This document shows positions 1 to 12,700 of a DNA stretch of 64,000 nt, piece after piece (the stretch's first letter is position 1; every line of letters starts with the position of its first letter). Origin of the DNA: Phorcus lineatus. Taxonomy: Eukaryota; Mollusca; Gastropoda; Trochida; Trochidae. Location of the stretch: positions 51,805,864 through 51,869,863 of the forward strand of contig OV121084.1 in NCBI GenBank assembly GCA_921293015.1. The letters run 5' to 3'. The position numbers and the translations under genes are program-made. A model generated the notes under the pieces. The model was not told the origin of the DNA. It did no database searches and worked only from the letters and a program-made list of their open reading frames with translations.

Positions 1-171
1 TCAAATATGAAAGATATTTCCCTTAGGCACCAACAGACACCAACGCAAATGCAGATCATTCCGGAATCGTCACTTTAATTTCAATCTTCTTCGTCGCACG
101 TATTTGCTGATAGTGGCAGTCACTGTATTCTTTGCTGCAAAATGAAATTAGTTTTCAGTGACACGTATGCT
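1..171. other. no recognisable feature
   Basis: AT-rich sequence before the first MITE. I see no coding frame, repeat arm or motif that can be supported. Confidence 0.4.
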
Positions 172-613
172 CATTCTCTCCCCACAGAGGTAGCTCCGTC
201 ATATATTCCTATACAACCGCTCTCTTGATCTAGAAACGTAAAACTCTGATTGGATGCAATCAAGGTTAGTTGTGCAATCAGCGACGCCGTTTCAATAGTT
301 ATCATTTAAATCCTCTTAGTTAATTCCGTAAGCTTTCCAAAAGCTAAACTTTATTCGAATGTGCATCTTGCACTTTGAGTCTTCTTTACATAACAGAAAC
401 GCCTAATTTTGCGACTGCATCATTGCATAGGCCTTTGTGAAAACAAATATGTTATTCATGCATTCTGTGTTTTCATTGGCTGAAATATTGCCAGGTAGAT
501 TAAGTTGCAAAATTGCGCCGGTAGGGGAACTGCCGGAAAACCGAGAGACCTTCGTAATAAGATGGAGGTTGTATAGGAATTTATCACTGAGCTACCTCTG
601 TTGGGAGAGAATG
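172..613 (+). mobile_element. hAT-like MITE, copy 1
   Basis: Non-autonomous inverted-repeat element of about 440 bp. The left end CATTCTCTCCCCACAGAGG is mirrored at the right end by CCTCTGTTGGGAGAGAATG, and the arms stay complementary for roughly 50 bp (GGTTGTATAGGAATTTAT against ATATTCCTATACAACC). The interior is AT-rich and non-coding, with a small GC palindrome near GCCGGTAGGGGAACTGCCGG. Flanks hold an imperfect repeat (GTATGCT left, ATATGCT right) that may be the target duplication. The short open frame at 437-676 lies mostly inside the element and recurs in other copies, so it is not a gene. The class is inferred from copy 2. Confidence 0.8.
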
Positions 614-3600
614 ATATATGCTATGAATATTTTGTACGTAGTTTCCATTATTTGTATTTATTTGAAAATGATTTGATAGCGATTTATTTTCAGTCTTGTC
701 AAAGGTACCAAACTATTTGTTTACAAAGCCACTGAATAGTGTGAAATGTTTAATCCTTCCCTGACTTTTAAATTTTAAAAGGCAGGCAAGAATTCCTGAC
801 ACATCCCTAAGGTACTGGTGTACCCATATGTTTCGTACACATAAATAATGCACAAATAATGCATATCTCTTGGTATTTTATCATATTGTTATATGGCAAA
901 TATACGTAATTCAGGCTATACAGTTGATTTTTTTTAATCGGAAGTAATAAATGCAACATTTGCATGAAGTTCTATATTGGCAATATTAAAGTCAAAACAG
1001 CAGCAGCTACCTGCAACAGCATTGCTTACAATGTTTACAATGTAGGGGGGGGGGGGGTTATTTATGTCTCAGTTAAAATATGTCATCCATTGTCCTCATT
1101 TCAGAGATTACAGTATATTCAAAAGCTAAATGTGTTCCTAGTTCACCAGTTTTCTACAATCAATATTTCCAGAAGTGACACTTTATTTTTTTACATCCCT
1201 TTACATCCTCTGCCGCGATTATGGTTCACTATTACGTTAACTAACAAAGAACGAAAACTAATTTTGAAATAATATTCACCTCATAATCAAATGATAAAGA
1301 AAAATAATTATGAATGAAACATTATCAATATGTTTTTCTTTAATGTAAGGACTGTTGCAGAAAAAAACTTTTTCATGTTTAAGTTTAAGTTACATGATAA
1401 AGGAAGAGTGCTCTTTACGAAAAACAGGGGCGCCAGCCAATTGGTCAATCATTATAATGGAAACTTTTCCGAAGCAACCTTCCTATCTAGTAAACAACAA
1501 CGAAATAATTTAGGTTGAGAATGGATGAAGGTCGAATACAAAGTATAGATATGAACTTGAGGTGTTATTTATCACGTGCAGGGAAATCGGATGTGTTATT
1601 TCGCTTAACGGTAGACTATTGTTATTAATAATGGATTTAACTTCGTAACCTACCTGTTGGAAACGACAATTTCTCACCATGGGCAAAATTAAGGTTTCCA
1701 TACGAATTTGTGGTCAAACATTCAAATGATATTGCCTAAAAGTGTTATAGTAAAATGTTTTGTCATAATTTCATAATGGGAGTTAAAATACTGTTGTATG
1801 CCAGACGTCAACATCTACCCTAGCGTGCTATCTCCCCCACCCCGCCTCCCGAAATTGAAATTGCGGGGCTTTCTTTGAGCAGATTCTTATATCTATTTCT
1901 TGGTATGGTTTAACTTACATGCTGAATGAATTCTTAATCAAACTTGTTATATTCGTTTAGTTGATAATTCACTCTTACATCACATATTTTTTTCAGATCA
2001 ATGAATTGTTACTTTGTTATTTATCCATCAGTTAGCTAATCGTTGATTGATGTATTTTGAAAAGCTATAGTGTCTACTTTCTCTCTCGTGAGATTACACT
2101 AGGATGTTGGCCAAGTATTTTATTTACCAATGTTAGAAGAATTTCTTGGTTTGACAGGAAGCAATGGACGATATGTTTGCGTCCCGTGATTTTATTAGGT
2201 TAATGTCACTCTCTGCCAACTGTATGGCTCTCCCTGAATTAGCCTTGGCCTGTATAAACTACCACCATGTAGACAATAATCATGACAAGACATATATTTG
2301 GCAAAATACCATCTATAGTCGATGCTGCGTAGAAGGGTTGGTTTCTGAAGTTAAAGGAACACATAATTTGTTTCATATGTTTTATGTAATTAAAACTAAT
2401 GCCAAAATAAATAAAAATTCCTGAGTAAATCTAATCGCCTCCCTAAACTTTCATCAGTATCTCTGAAATGCCAAACTTTTGACACTCTCTTGTTTTGAAC
2501 TATAATCGAAAGACGATAATAAAAAACGTTAATAGGTCCAAATTCTACGACATTTTCTCTTATATTAGTAATGTGGCCTATCAAACACTGCCACCTCATA
2601 TTTGCTTTTGTGTCTGCTGTAAACAGGTATCCAAAATTACGTTTGAATTACCTGATTTCAAAGCATACAAACAACGAGGGAAATCATCATTGTATGCACT
2701 AAATTAAAACCAGTAGCGTTAATCGTTTCATTTTAAAACTTGGACATACTCTTTTCAAAACCTAACGTTTGGAATAAGATGTAAGAACTTATTCGAATTT
2801 CCTACTGAAAATAACCAATTATGTTTAAAATCACATAGAACGAAGATGTGACAGTTTGGTGGAGTAGTAGTGTCAATTTCTATAAGTTATCTTTACCAAT
2901 AAATTGATTACTACTGTCAGATGACCTTCGGAAGTATTAGTGTTTTCAACACCCACGATAGCCAATAATGAAGTGATCTGTTCGAATAAATCCTATTTGC
3001 AGCCTTACAGTCTTTTTTCCATGTATTCACTAAAATTGACAATCATACGAATTTGTCCTAAGCATAAGTGTTCTCATTTTCCGGCGAATGTCACCTCGAT
3101 TTCTAACACGCCTGAGTCAGGGATTAACAGTATCATTCGTTGCTTCTCTTAAATCAAATGTCAATATTTACCAATTCAGCGGGGTTTTTTTTGTCAAGGA
3201 ATCTTGCTGTGGGTGATCCTGGTCATCACTGCATGTCGTTTTCTGTAGCTGTAGGAATTTATATTTTGAAAGAGTTCAAAAAATGGTGTGACTTTGAAAG
3301 TGCTCAATGTGTTATATTTGAATAGAAATGTATAATCATTCACATATTTTGTTTTCAATTTGCCATTTGGCCCTATTCCCATATGCATGGTAATTGCTAA
3401 AGGGAAAACGTGATTACTACAACATCTTAATAATCATATTTGTCGTAATCGAAAGCTTCATCATTTCAAAATGCCAAAATGCAAAGTCAGTTTGATAAAT
3501 AATAACATGTCTGATGTAAAGTAATGTACAAATTTTGAATCAAGTTTATGATGATAACAAGTCATATATTGGCTCACTAGTATATGTTATTCCTGTTGAT

Positions 3601-3900
3601 AACGTGTTTTAGTACGTCTGACCAATATTAACGCTGATTAGGTACATATTAGTGTGAGTTGTAATCGTGTTCGGGAGACATTAATATGTTTTTGCCTTTC
3701 GAATTACCAGTAAGGGCTTGGAAGTACCATTACAATCATAACAATGTTGCGTGCTTCCTAAATGATTTACACAACTTTGATATTTGGTATTTTGACTGAC
3801 TTTGATGCATATAGTTAACACAGTGGGGAAACTACCAATTTTAAGCACACTGTAATACCTATGTTGCTTGTAATATAAGTTTTTGCGAGCGAATATGATG
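614..3900. other. no recognisable gene; plain AT-rich DNA
   Basis: I see no exon, module or transposon I can support. Short simple runs occur, such as a poly-G tract at about 1046-1058. The small open frames here lack conserved counterparts and look like chance. Confidence 0.4.
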
Positions 3901-4469
3901 GTATGATTTCAAAATGACCATTTGGGTATAATTACTATTTATTAGGAAAGCTTAAAGAAGAAGGTATCAGTCGATTAAGTTGAGTCATGGTCAATTTGAA
4001 ATCCCTTTATGAATATCATGCTGTCAATGGGTTATTAGAGTTCATGTATAAATCTTGCTCAGTTTAAGACGTGCACTTAGTGCGATATAAAATGGACAAA
4101 TCCTTTCATTGATTTGGAAGTGAAAATAACCACTGCACCAAATATGTATATTAGGTTAAAGTAATCGTTGAAAGTATTTCGATGAGGTTTTAAAATGCCA
4201 ACGTGCATAACATTAAATCTGTAGTTTCCTAGCTACAAGGCCCGACTAATTAGTATCCGTCAGAAACTACAATCAGAGTAGAATCACAGGCCAAAGCCTG
4301 AAGTCTTGATCAATCTAAGATGTTATCAGTTATTTCTTGTCACAATATTTTGAACTTCTAGAAATTTATAAGTGTGCATGTTATTCCATTTATTACTATA
4401 TCCAAAGTACTGGCGTGAAGGTCAAAGGATAAACAACAAGAATTGCTACACTGCCCGTTGGGATGCACC

Positions 4470-4600
4470 AGATGGTACAGTGACACTCATTAGCTCAGTC
4501 TATTGCTCTTCCGATGCTCAAGGCACATCTAATCATTGTCTCCTAACTTAATCCGCCTAATCAGATCTCACCTGGGAGTCTTAGTTCACGTACATTACAC
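4470..4600. repeat. recurrent module C, copy 1
   Basis: Block of about 130 bp starting near CAGTGACACTCATTAGCT and ending TAATCCGCCTAATCAGATC. It contains closely spaced TAAT cores (CTAATCA, TTAATCC, CTAATCA). The same layout recurs near 6.3, 11.6, 19.4, 21.0 and 26.3 kb. Function is unknown: a regulatory element with homeodomain-type sites, or an old dispersed repeat, would both fit. Confidence 0.5.
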
Positions 4601-6269
4601 TGATATCGAGTTGAGTTATCATAATGTTCAGATAATTGATACGTTCGACAATGTAAGCAACTGTTTCCATTAAAGAATTTATTTACACTTTCAGTTTGTT
4701 TTCTTTCTTCGAGGTCACACAAGATACTCTATTGAATATGTTAAACGTTATCAATGTTAAACGTTATTATGTGTTTTTGTTTATCAAAACTGTTTCTAAA
4801 AAATAACTAAATGAAAAAACGAAAACCCCAAAATGATTGCCCTTTAGGTTAAAATGGCCCATTGATGCACATATAAAATGTTAATAATGACAATAATCAC
4901 TTTGATATCATCTGAATCGACAGTAATTTTGAGTCAAAAGTAAGTACATGTGCAGAGCATATCATCTTATAATAGTTGTGACTGAAGCCATAATCGAACA
5001 GTGTGCCAATATTTAAAAACGATAAAACTAACGGTCGTCACTACAAATTATTGGCAGGAATAACTTTTTTGTGCTACTGGACGAAGGGGGATATTTTTTC
5101 TCCTTAATTCGGAATAATTGTATAATTATATAATTCAAATTACTTAAATTAATCACATGCAACTGGGAATATCCATAAAACCAGACTTTGGTAAATATCA
5201 AGACCATTTCAACAATGATGTCTGTAGTGAGAAGCGTGTTAGTCTATGTTGTTGATAAAACCGAATTGATATGTTTCTATTTCTGATATCTCACCAGTCT
5301 GCCAAGTACACAAGAATACTTGGAAGAAAACAGATTTGTTTTTGTTTACATTTATAAATGACTGCTATTAATTGTAAATAAGTACCTTTAGGTCGCATCA
5401 TAAATTCGGTATTTCAGAAATATTCTTTAACAATATTTGATTTATCATGGAATATTTGATAAGGTTTGGAAATATTGATAAATCCTTTCTCGTAGGATTC
5501 ATTCAATGAATCTGAGTTTCATGGTTGTCCTTATAATCGTTATCAATGTGTATAATAATATATAATATTTCTTAATTAATTATGGTGGCACGTAGTCACA
5601 AACTAAATTGCTAATTGAATAATTTGAACACAATCAGGCAAACCCAGTGAAATGAAACATTCGATTACCACCCAAGTCTGTCTGTCAACAATTTCCATGG
5701 GCTATGCATTGGCTAAACGATGTGTTTGGAGGAAGCTTGGTCCAGCACACACTGGAATGTATGCTCAACCATCTCGCATCTGCTAGTAACATGGTCTAAT
5801 AGAAATATTTAGTCAGTTCATTTAATTTTGCTATCAGCTTCACCAAACCAAGAATTCTTTGCAAATTCTAACTATACAAACAAAGACATATAACATAGCA
5901 GTAAGGCAATAAGGTAGAGATACAGGATAATAAAATCAATAATCTTTCTAAACTGAACTCAGACAATTAATTCTTAAGATTGATTGGTCGTATCACATCA
6001 TTAAAAAATAAAATAAACAGTTAATAGAATTAAAAGAACGATGAAATGTACCATCTGAAATACGATTAAGGTTGATAACAAACATGTAGTATTTTTAAAG
6101 TGTTAACAGCTGAGATATCTTTATTTTATGAAATATCTATATTTTTCTCACCTCTTACGGTTTACAAGTTTTTCATCTTTTGCCGTTGACAAAATTGTGT
6201 AAACATCATTGATAGTATCAGGTTACAAAACTCACTAACACGCAACTCAGTAGCTGATTAGGGACTGAC

Positions 6270-6550
6270 ATTTAAAATGGTCTTTTTCAGGGACACAAGT
6301 TTGGTCTATTTGGGAGTTCAGGTGCTTTAGACACAACTAATGGTTGTCCTATAGTTAATCTACCCAATGAACTCTTGGGGTTAGACGGTAATGTCGTCAC
6401 ATTTTCTGTTATGACCAGTACCAGAGGAGTTTATTAAATTTTATCTCTGTCTCAGTGAATAGTTATTACCTCGACATTTGGTTCTATTCAAACTACGTTA
6501 TGTTTATCCCATAAGCAGAGGAGTTGTCAGTTTAAAATTTTATGGACGGT
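6270..6550. repeat. recurrent module C, copy 2, with extended flank
   Basis: Diverged copy with ACACAACTAATGGTTGTCC and GTTAATCTACCCAATGAACTC. Its 3' flank (ACCTCGACATTTGGTTCTA and following) aligns with 26330-26600 better than with copy 1, so two subtypes of module C exist. Confidence 0.5.
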
Positions 6551-6944
6551 TAACAAATTCGTAGAGATTGTGCAAGAAATTTGTCATAACTGGTTTGAGT
6601 TGTAAGAAATGTGTACTGCAGAAGATTAACTTTATAATTACAGTAAATTTGCTGCAAAATGTTATTCTATAAATTTAAGGATATATTTGCAAAGCAAATA
6701 AAATGTCAAATCAAATCAGTGAAATTGCAACTATATTAGTTATGAAATTACCCATGCAAAGTATAATAGCAAGACTCTTTTGATAGTGGTACATATGGTA
6801 ATTCCAGATACCAAAACACTTACACTGGTTATGATCTCTTTAAATTTCTTTTAATGCTTTAGAAATTTTCGCCTTGGAATCTCTAATTGTGTGTTTTTGG
6901 ACGTACTACTTCAGGACGCTTCAACGAATTAAAGTCATTAAGGG

Positions 6945-6975
6945 TTCGATATGTCAACAACATCGACATATCGAA
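6945..6975. repeat. perfect 11-bp hairpin
   Basis: TTCGATATGTC at 6945-6955 and its exact reverse complement at 6965-6975, separated by 9 nt. No poly-T or known RNA context, so probably incidental or a remnant of inverted-repeat DNA. Confidence 0.6.
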
Positions 6976-7674
6976 CGTCATCTTATTTTAACTTAATATT
7001 CAAATGTTATTATCTTAAACTTAAAATTAAAACAGTCTGTTGAAAAAAAAAACATATCAGAAACAGCGCTAGCACCTTTTATGTGTTTGACAGATATGAA
7101 AATGTATTAGCCAATACCCTGATGAGTAAACTTCTGTATGATATTTACAAAACATAGGCTTTTTAAAGACATTGAAAAGTCTTTGTTTGGCAGCAGTATT
7201 TTGTTTTCAGTTTTCAAGAAAATTAAATGTGGTTGCTTTAGCCATTGAGTGCGATAGGCAATCTTTTTTGCGTATTTCGGGTATTTCATCGAAAAGGCTG
7301 CAGAATTTTAGCAGTTGAGATAATAGATTTGGCATAGACATTAGAATTTTAGTTATGGTAAAACTTCAATGTGGATATTTTAATAATTTTTTACTTTTTG
7401 CAATAGAAATAAATATTCATTTATCTATTCATTTATTGATTATAATAATTTCAATATAAAAAAATCTGTCTTGCCTCAATGCGTCAATTCTCCACAGAAA
7501 CCGAATATAGTTCATGTTTTGTCTACAAATGACCATCGGACGCTGAAGTCATGAATGATTTTTGGATAATAAACCAATTCAAGAGTGACATGATAATCTA
7601 TTTGCAGACATGTACCTCTAGGAAGATTAAAGTATTGTTACTCAAATAAAACAGTTCCAATTAATCAAGATTGC

Positions 7675-7935
7675 ACTGTTAACAGCATTATTGACGAAGA
7701 CGTCTAATAAAAACATATAACATTACAATATAAGTGTTCACATCCCACACATATAGCTCCAAGCATCGATCAACACGGTAATGTAAACTTCCACTCAGTT
7801 CATACAATAACTGTGCAAATATCAAAGGATACAGTCCAAGTAGGAGAATGAAGATGAAAGCAGGATTGAGGTCGGTGATTGCTGCCCGTGGGGTATCTTA
7901 CAATATAATATCATATAATATAATATCAGTTGAAG
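7675..7935 (-). repeat. array A module D, copy 1 (possible exon)
   Basis: Well-conserved island with counterparts at 14757-14990 and 24500-24655. On the minus strand one frame reads through a hydrophobic stretch (PAFIFILLLGLYPLIFAQLL) that resembles a membrane segment and stays open here. Copy 2 has a TAA in the middle of that stretch and copy 3 stops soon after it. A second minus-strand frame (starting IPHGQQS) ends at a TGA shared by copies 1 and 2, with several silent changes between them. No Met start is seen. Coding is therefore a possibility, not a call, and the correct frame is undecided. Confidence 0.3.
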
Positions 7936-8164
7936 GTTACGCTATCTGAACAAACATGATTAGTGACAAGAACATATTTTATCAACCAAAATGAAATAAA
8001 GCAACATCAAGTTAAGGTCTGTTCAGTTTGATTTTTACCAACTTAAATGCTTATTCATGCAGTAAATATATATATTATATGACATTACACGACATAAAGG
8101 TAGAAAAAATAACGTTTTCTAAAACGATTTTGATAAACAGATTATTTTTCCCATGTTACTAGAA

Positions 8165-8420
8165 CATCAGTGAAATACGTTTATCTTACTCTTGCTTAAT
8201 GCATTGAAAGAAGAGGCACCTGTTCCCTCCCTGACCCCGGACAAACTCCCACCACATCACAAAGGGCTCTCGGCTTGATTCCATCAGTTATCTCGGCTAT
8301 CACAAGCAGCAAACAAAAGGCTGCAGATGCTTGTAGTTTTTATTATTACATTACGTTTCCCTGGAGGGGCTTGCAAACCTGTATTAATATATATATGAGT
8401 AAGTCTTAGTTATTGTATAA
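8165..8420 (-). repeat. array A module D2, copy 1 (possible exon)
   Basis: About 250 bp, near-identical over its core to 15225-15475, with a weaker third copy at 25615-25790. On the minus strand a CTGCAG acceptor-like site precedes 101 nt, ending at CAG|GTGCCT. The open frame includes a hydrophobic run then IKPRALCDVVGVCPGSG, and copy 3 keeps RALCDGVGVNLG. Differences in the core between copies 1 and 2 are silent in this frame (GTG/GTT, CCG/CCA), but one plus-strand frame (IERRGTCSLPDPGQTP) is equally silent. Copy 2 carries a 1-nt insertion that breaks the frame upstream. The strand is inferred from agreement with module F. Confidence 0.3.
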
Positions 8421-8644
8421 GTTGTGGGACTTCAGAGTGAAACACGACATAGTGTTAAAGTGTTCCAAGATGTTTGACATATGCTATCGATATGTATGTT
8501 TAATGAACGTTAGCGTTAGTCTTTTGCTGTCTCATCTTTGTCCTATATATGCATGTCTCATTTGTGATTCTCTTTATCAATCGCCCTTACCTGACATTGG
8601 TCATATACCATAAATGACAAAATACTTTAAAACCAGTTGTCCTA

Positions 8645-8830
8645 AGCAATTAGCATCACTGACGGCAAATCAACAATTGATAGAAAAAAATCACCTTGAA
8701 ATTTGATAATCTAATGGTATTATTCATGGAAATGTGTAAGCATATATGCGTCGAATGTGTCCCGGCTATGCATAGCGTAATAATAGATACGACGTCGACA
8801 ACAGCATCAGATACCATGCTCTCGTGATGA
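8645..8830 (-). repeat. array A module E, copy 1
   Basis: Aligns with 16550-16735. On the minus strand both copies end a partly open frame at AAATTTCAAG|GTGA, a plausible donor. The upstream acceptor is unclear and copy 2 has an in-frame TGA. It could be a decayed exon or simply a conserved island. Confidence 0.3.
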
Positions 8831-8899
8831 TTGTGTATAATTACCTTATCTCTAAAGACAATATCCTTTTTTCTAAAAAGAAACATAAACTTATTTTAC

Positions 8900-10453
8900 A
8901 TTGATGCTGATAAATCTACTTTCTTCCAAGACTCTGGTTTCAAATACGATGAGAAACGATAAATCTAACTGTAGTTAATGCATCCTAACTCGAAAACAAA
9001 ATGCTGATTGTCTTTCTTAACTAGGGGCTGATAAAACTATTCAACAGTGGTATTGAGGGAAGTTACAATTACACATTTGAAAAACAATTTGAAATACATA
9101 CTTTTGAACATTTTGTTCCATCAAAGCAAATGCCTTGTAGGATATGTGCAACTGAAGTACTCAAGTAGGGTCAAATTATTTACAAGTACACATGCCTTAA
9201 ACTCAGAGTACATTAAACATATGACATTGCATCACCTTTTCAATCCATTGTCTTGTTGAACATAATATAATTCAGCAGATGATGTTTAAAGCCATCAAAC
9301 GTCTTGGCAAAATCTAGAAACAGACAGTGCATCTTTCCTTAAGATTAAAATAGATGTTTTAGTCTGTAGCCCTTCCTAAACCTAGCTCTTAGATCAATGA
9401 CATCACATCCACTCCAGCCTTGATGTGTTCATCCATCAGGGTCTCGGGCTTTGTTAGTTGGCCAATATTTCAATATCTGTGATTTCTTTGTAAAAATATA
9501 ATTTATAGGTTTAGGCTGATATGTGTTCACACTTAATCTGTCAAAGACTGTTTCATAAATCTCTCAATAACATTTTGGTGTGTTATACAAGTTCCTTGAA
9601 GTGGTTAATCCATCAGATGATAGAATAGTCATAACTTTGAAATCACTTTTTATCTTGTATTTTTTAATATTTTACCACGATTGTTTTATTGATGTTTTTC
9701 CTGTATCCAGTTTTGATAATGTTATATTATTTTTACAGACTGTCTCCGTTGAAAATGTCCTTTCCTTTCCCTGCATAAGTGCTTTAGTTTGTTTCACAAA
9801 AGTTTCTGAGTTTGAGGTTCTTGATCTGACTTTCCAACACCACAGACAGCGACTGCAAAATTTGACGTTCATCAAATCAGGGGCGATAATTTGCCTTCTT
9901 GATGGAACACCATTTTTTGCAAACGATTCTTGCTGGTTTGGTTAACATTTTTCATTGAAACGTGGATTTGTGTTGTTTGTAGTTTTCATTGTTCAGACAA
10001 GTGAATAAAAAAAAATATATTGACCCGTATGTAGCGATCCTGTGCTTGGATCGTAATTTTGTATTGCACACATCCTGAACTCTTTTTGTGGAATCAATCT
10101 GCCGGAACTGACCAAAATTGGAGCATAAGGTTCTCTGATCTCAAACGTAAGGCAGATTGTAACTCAACAGTTTAGATAACAATTGAATTGACGTGTAGTG
10201 ACGTTTTTATTTTCGCCTCTCAGTTGTAGCATAATGATAGACTGATTTCAAGCATAACGACTTTTCATCAAAAGTGCCTTTGAAATAACGTATGCCTTTC
10301 TATGCCTATATATACCACATTCATATCAACTCTTATGTAAAAGTTGCTTTCCATGTTTTTTAAATGATTTTTTGCTTTAAAAAATCTTACTATGCATTTT
10401 ATACAATAAGAAAAGTTAAAATTGGTCCCTTTTTATGTTTGAGTTGTAAAAAA
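8900..10453. other. no supported gene
   Basis: AT-rich spacer of unit A1. An open frame of 121 codons at 9580-9945 (plus) and a shorter one opposite at 9672-9875 have no recognisable domain and no counterpart in unit A2, so neither is called. Confidence 0.35.
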
Positions 10454-10755
10454 TTAAACAACAATGATGTTATGGAAAGAATTAATACAGTTTTTGTGCT
10501 TTTCAACGAGTCCAACATTCTCCAAATCAATTAAGCGTTTCCGTTTGTGAAGAGTGTATGTCACCAGGTCCTTTATATAATTGCCTGTAATGATTTTCAC
10601 CAGGCAAAACAGCGCCTGTATTCAATAAGAAAAGATTGTTAACCCGTTCGCTAAGGATACAGATTTAAAAAAGTATTCAGTTATTCAACGGTGATGTGTA
10701 ATTATCTATTTTCTTTCAAGACGTTGGTATCAACACAACAGAATCGCGACGCCAT
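10454..10755 (-). CDS. candidate two-exon small gene in module F, copy 1
   Basis: No family is recognised. Exon 1 (10723-10755) reads MASRFCCVDTN from an ATG in the context AAAGATGGCG, then AAC|GTCTTG as a donor. A 107-nt intron ends in ATCTTTTCTTATTGAATACAG, a good pyrimidine tract with CAG. Exon 2 (10454-10615) continues in phase 0 with ALFCLVKIITGNYIKDLV and reaches TAA after 53 codons, 64 residues in all. The paralogue at 17159-17407 keeps the ATG, exon-1 length, splice sites and phase. Exon-2 differences are silent or mild (TGC/TGT, I/L, D/E). Similarity drops just upstream of the ATG, as expected for an untranslated leader. Exon 2 may instead splice out at CTG|GTGACA. The plus strand also offers splice-like signals here, but no shared start. 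Confidence 0.38.
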
Positions 10756-11584
10756 CTTTCAAGGAATGAAACGGTGAGAGCAACTGCAACTGTGACTATC
10801 TTTGTTATTTCAGTCAAATATGGGCACATTTGAAGAATTATTAAATATGTGGGGTTATGATATTGTGATACCAGTATATGTTTAAATGTCAAGGTTCATG
10901 CAGTGGTTGAAAAGATATTGCGCTAACAAGAACGGGACCCACGTACTTACGTATGTAAGTGGTGGCGTATAGAATTGAATATAAATGAGGTAGAGTTAAT
11001 ATTTTTAGTTGTATTTAAATTTTTAAATAAACATGTGTACTGAATGTATTGGTTTGTTATATTTCGATGTAAAATATACTCATTTATATGTTAGAATTGG
11101 TCAGTTAACTATATGTACACTAAGTGCAACATCATACGGAAAATTCCTATCAGTAAGTTGGGAGTGAATTTCTATTAATCATCATTGGACACAAATATTT
11201 AAAAAATCTCGAAAAGTGGTTCCTTGAACTTTTAAAATGACAAAATGTACAACATTTAGTCTGTGTAGCTTCCTAGCTACAAGGCTCAAGTATCAGTGAC
11301 TGAAGAAATGATACCTTAATACCTCGCACCTTCGAGCCATTGAGAGTATAGGCCGTGTTTTTAGTCTTTCTCAGTCAAAGAAGTCGAATCATATTAACCT
11401 TCGTAAACGTTAGAGATATTCATGACATTACATAACACTCTGAGAAGACTGATAAAGAACCCACAAGAGCAATCTTGCTTTCTTATTCGAATTATCCAAA
11501 TAATCCAAGTAATGATGTAAAGGTCAAATGCTATGTTTAATGATAAAGACAAGAATTGCTGGACTTCCCCATGGGAATGTACCA

Positions 11585-11710
11585 GATGGCACAGTGACAC
11601 TCATTAGCTAAGTCTATTTCTCTCACTGTGCCCAAGGCACAACCAATTATTGTCTCAGAACTTAATCCACCCTAATCAGATCTTGCCCAGGAGTCACCTG
11701 TTCACAGTTA
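11585..11710. repeat. recurrent module C, copy 3
   Basis: Begins GCACAGTGACACTCATTAGC and contains CTTAATCCACCCTAATCAGA, matching copy 1 closely. One TAAT core differs (CCAATTATT here). Confidence 0.5.
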
Positions 11711-12700
11711 CAGTGTTATAGAGTTCAGCTAGTCTAATTTAAAGATCATCTAGAGAGTTAAACAAATTAAGGAACTGTTTCCATTAAAGCATTAATTTAT
11801 AATTATTTACACTTTCGGAATTTCTTTTTCCTCAAGGTTACACTCAATATTTTCTGATGAGAAATATGTTCAATGTTATGTATTGTGTTTTTATTTATCA
11901 AAAGGTACGTTGTACTGACTTCTGCTTGAATTAAAATGGTACATACAGACTGTTGCTTAACATTACAATTTAAATTGTAAATAACAGACCCAAATATAAG
12001 CGTCTTTTAATGCTAAATTCGTTAGTCAATACACATTTGAAATATTTACTGTCATCAATGATCACTTGATACAATCTGAACCGGTATCAATTCGTATGAC
12101 AATATTCAAAACTGATAAAAAGTTATGAGTAACTAATTTTTCAAATTTGGCAAACTTCTTTTTTACAGCTGTTAGCAGGGAGTAATTTTTTTCTAAGATT
12201 TTATACCATTTTTATATATTAAAGCAAAATCCTCATCTTTGCATGGTCCTTAAAAGTAACCTAAGAGACAGAAATAGGCAAAGATCGAGACTAATTCAAC
12301 AAGAAGCCTTGAAAGTCTATCTCATCGATACTATGGAATTGATGTGTTTCTATTTCTGACATCTGACAAGTCAAATAAACAAGAATCCCTAGAAGGAAAC
12401 ATATTTACTTTTTCAATGATTTTTTTAAAACATAATAAATGACTGTGCTTTCTTTGATTGCAAATCAGTGCGTTAAGGTTGCATCGAACGATGAACGAAT
12501 TCATAAATGCATATTTCAAACAATATCTTATCTATCTTGGAATCTTTACAAGCTGTATAAAGACTGATAATTTCTTTTGGCATTCTTCATCGTTTTGAGA
12601 ATCATTATTATGGTTATCCTTATCATCATTCGTAATGTGAATCAGGTATGTATAAAAAATAATAACTGTATTAGTTATTGTGACACATGGTCCTGCAATG

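Larger units (their letters stand above)
3900..10800. repeat. array A, segmental unit A1
   Basis: First of three collinear, strongly diverged paralogous units. In order it carries modules A (about 4075-4260), C (4470-4600), a diverged C (6270-6420), D (7675-7935), D2 (8165-8420), E (8645-8830) and F (10535-10795). Counterparts occur in the same order in unit A2, between 11.1 and 17.4 kb. Sequence between modules also aligns in places, for example 5240-5420 with 12320-12500. The module A to module A distance is about 7.0 kb between A1 and A2. Module boundaries are read by eye. Confidence 0.7.

Noticed and set aside
437-676. Small open frame resembling the one at 25324-25533
   Set aside because: Both lie largely in copies of the same MITE, so the shared peptide reflects repeat DNA.
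9580-9945. 121-codon open frame (plus) and the one opposite it
   Set aside because: No domain, no splice context and no counterpart in unit A2; length is within chance for an AT-rich 64-kb window read in six frames with alternative starts.
10723-10775. 53-nt plus-strand exon with TTTCTTTCAAG and GTGAGAG borders, also present in copy 2 as a 53-nt interval
   Set aside because: Attractive borders, but the last 13 nt diverge sharply and the conserved part matches the minus-strand ATG exon better. Kept only as the alternative reading.
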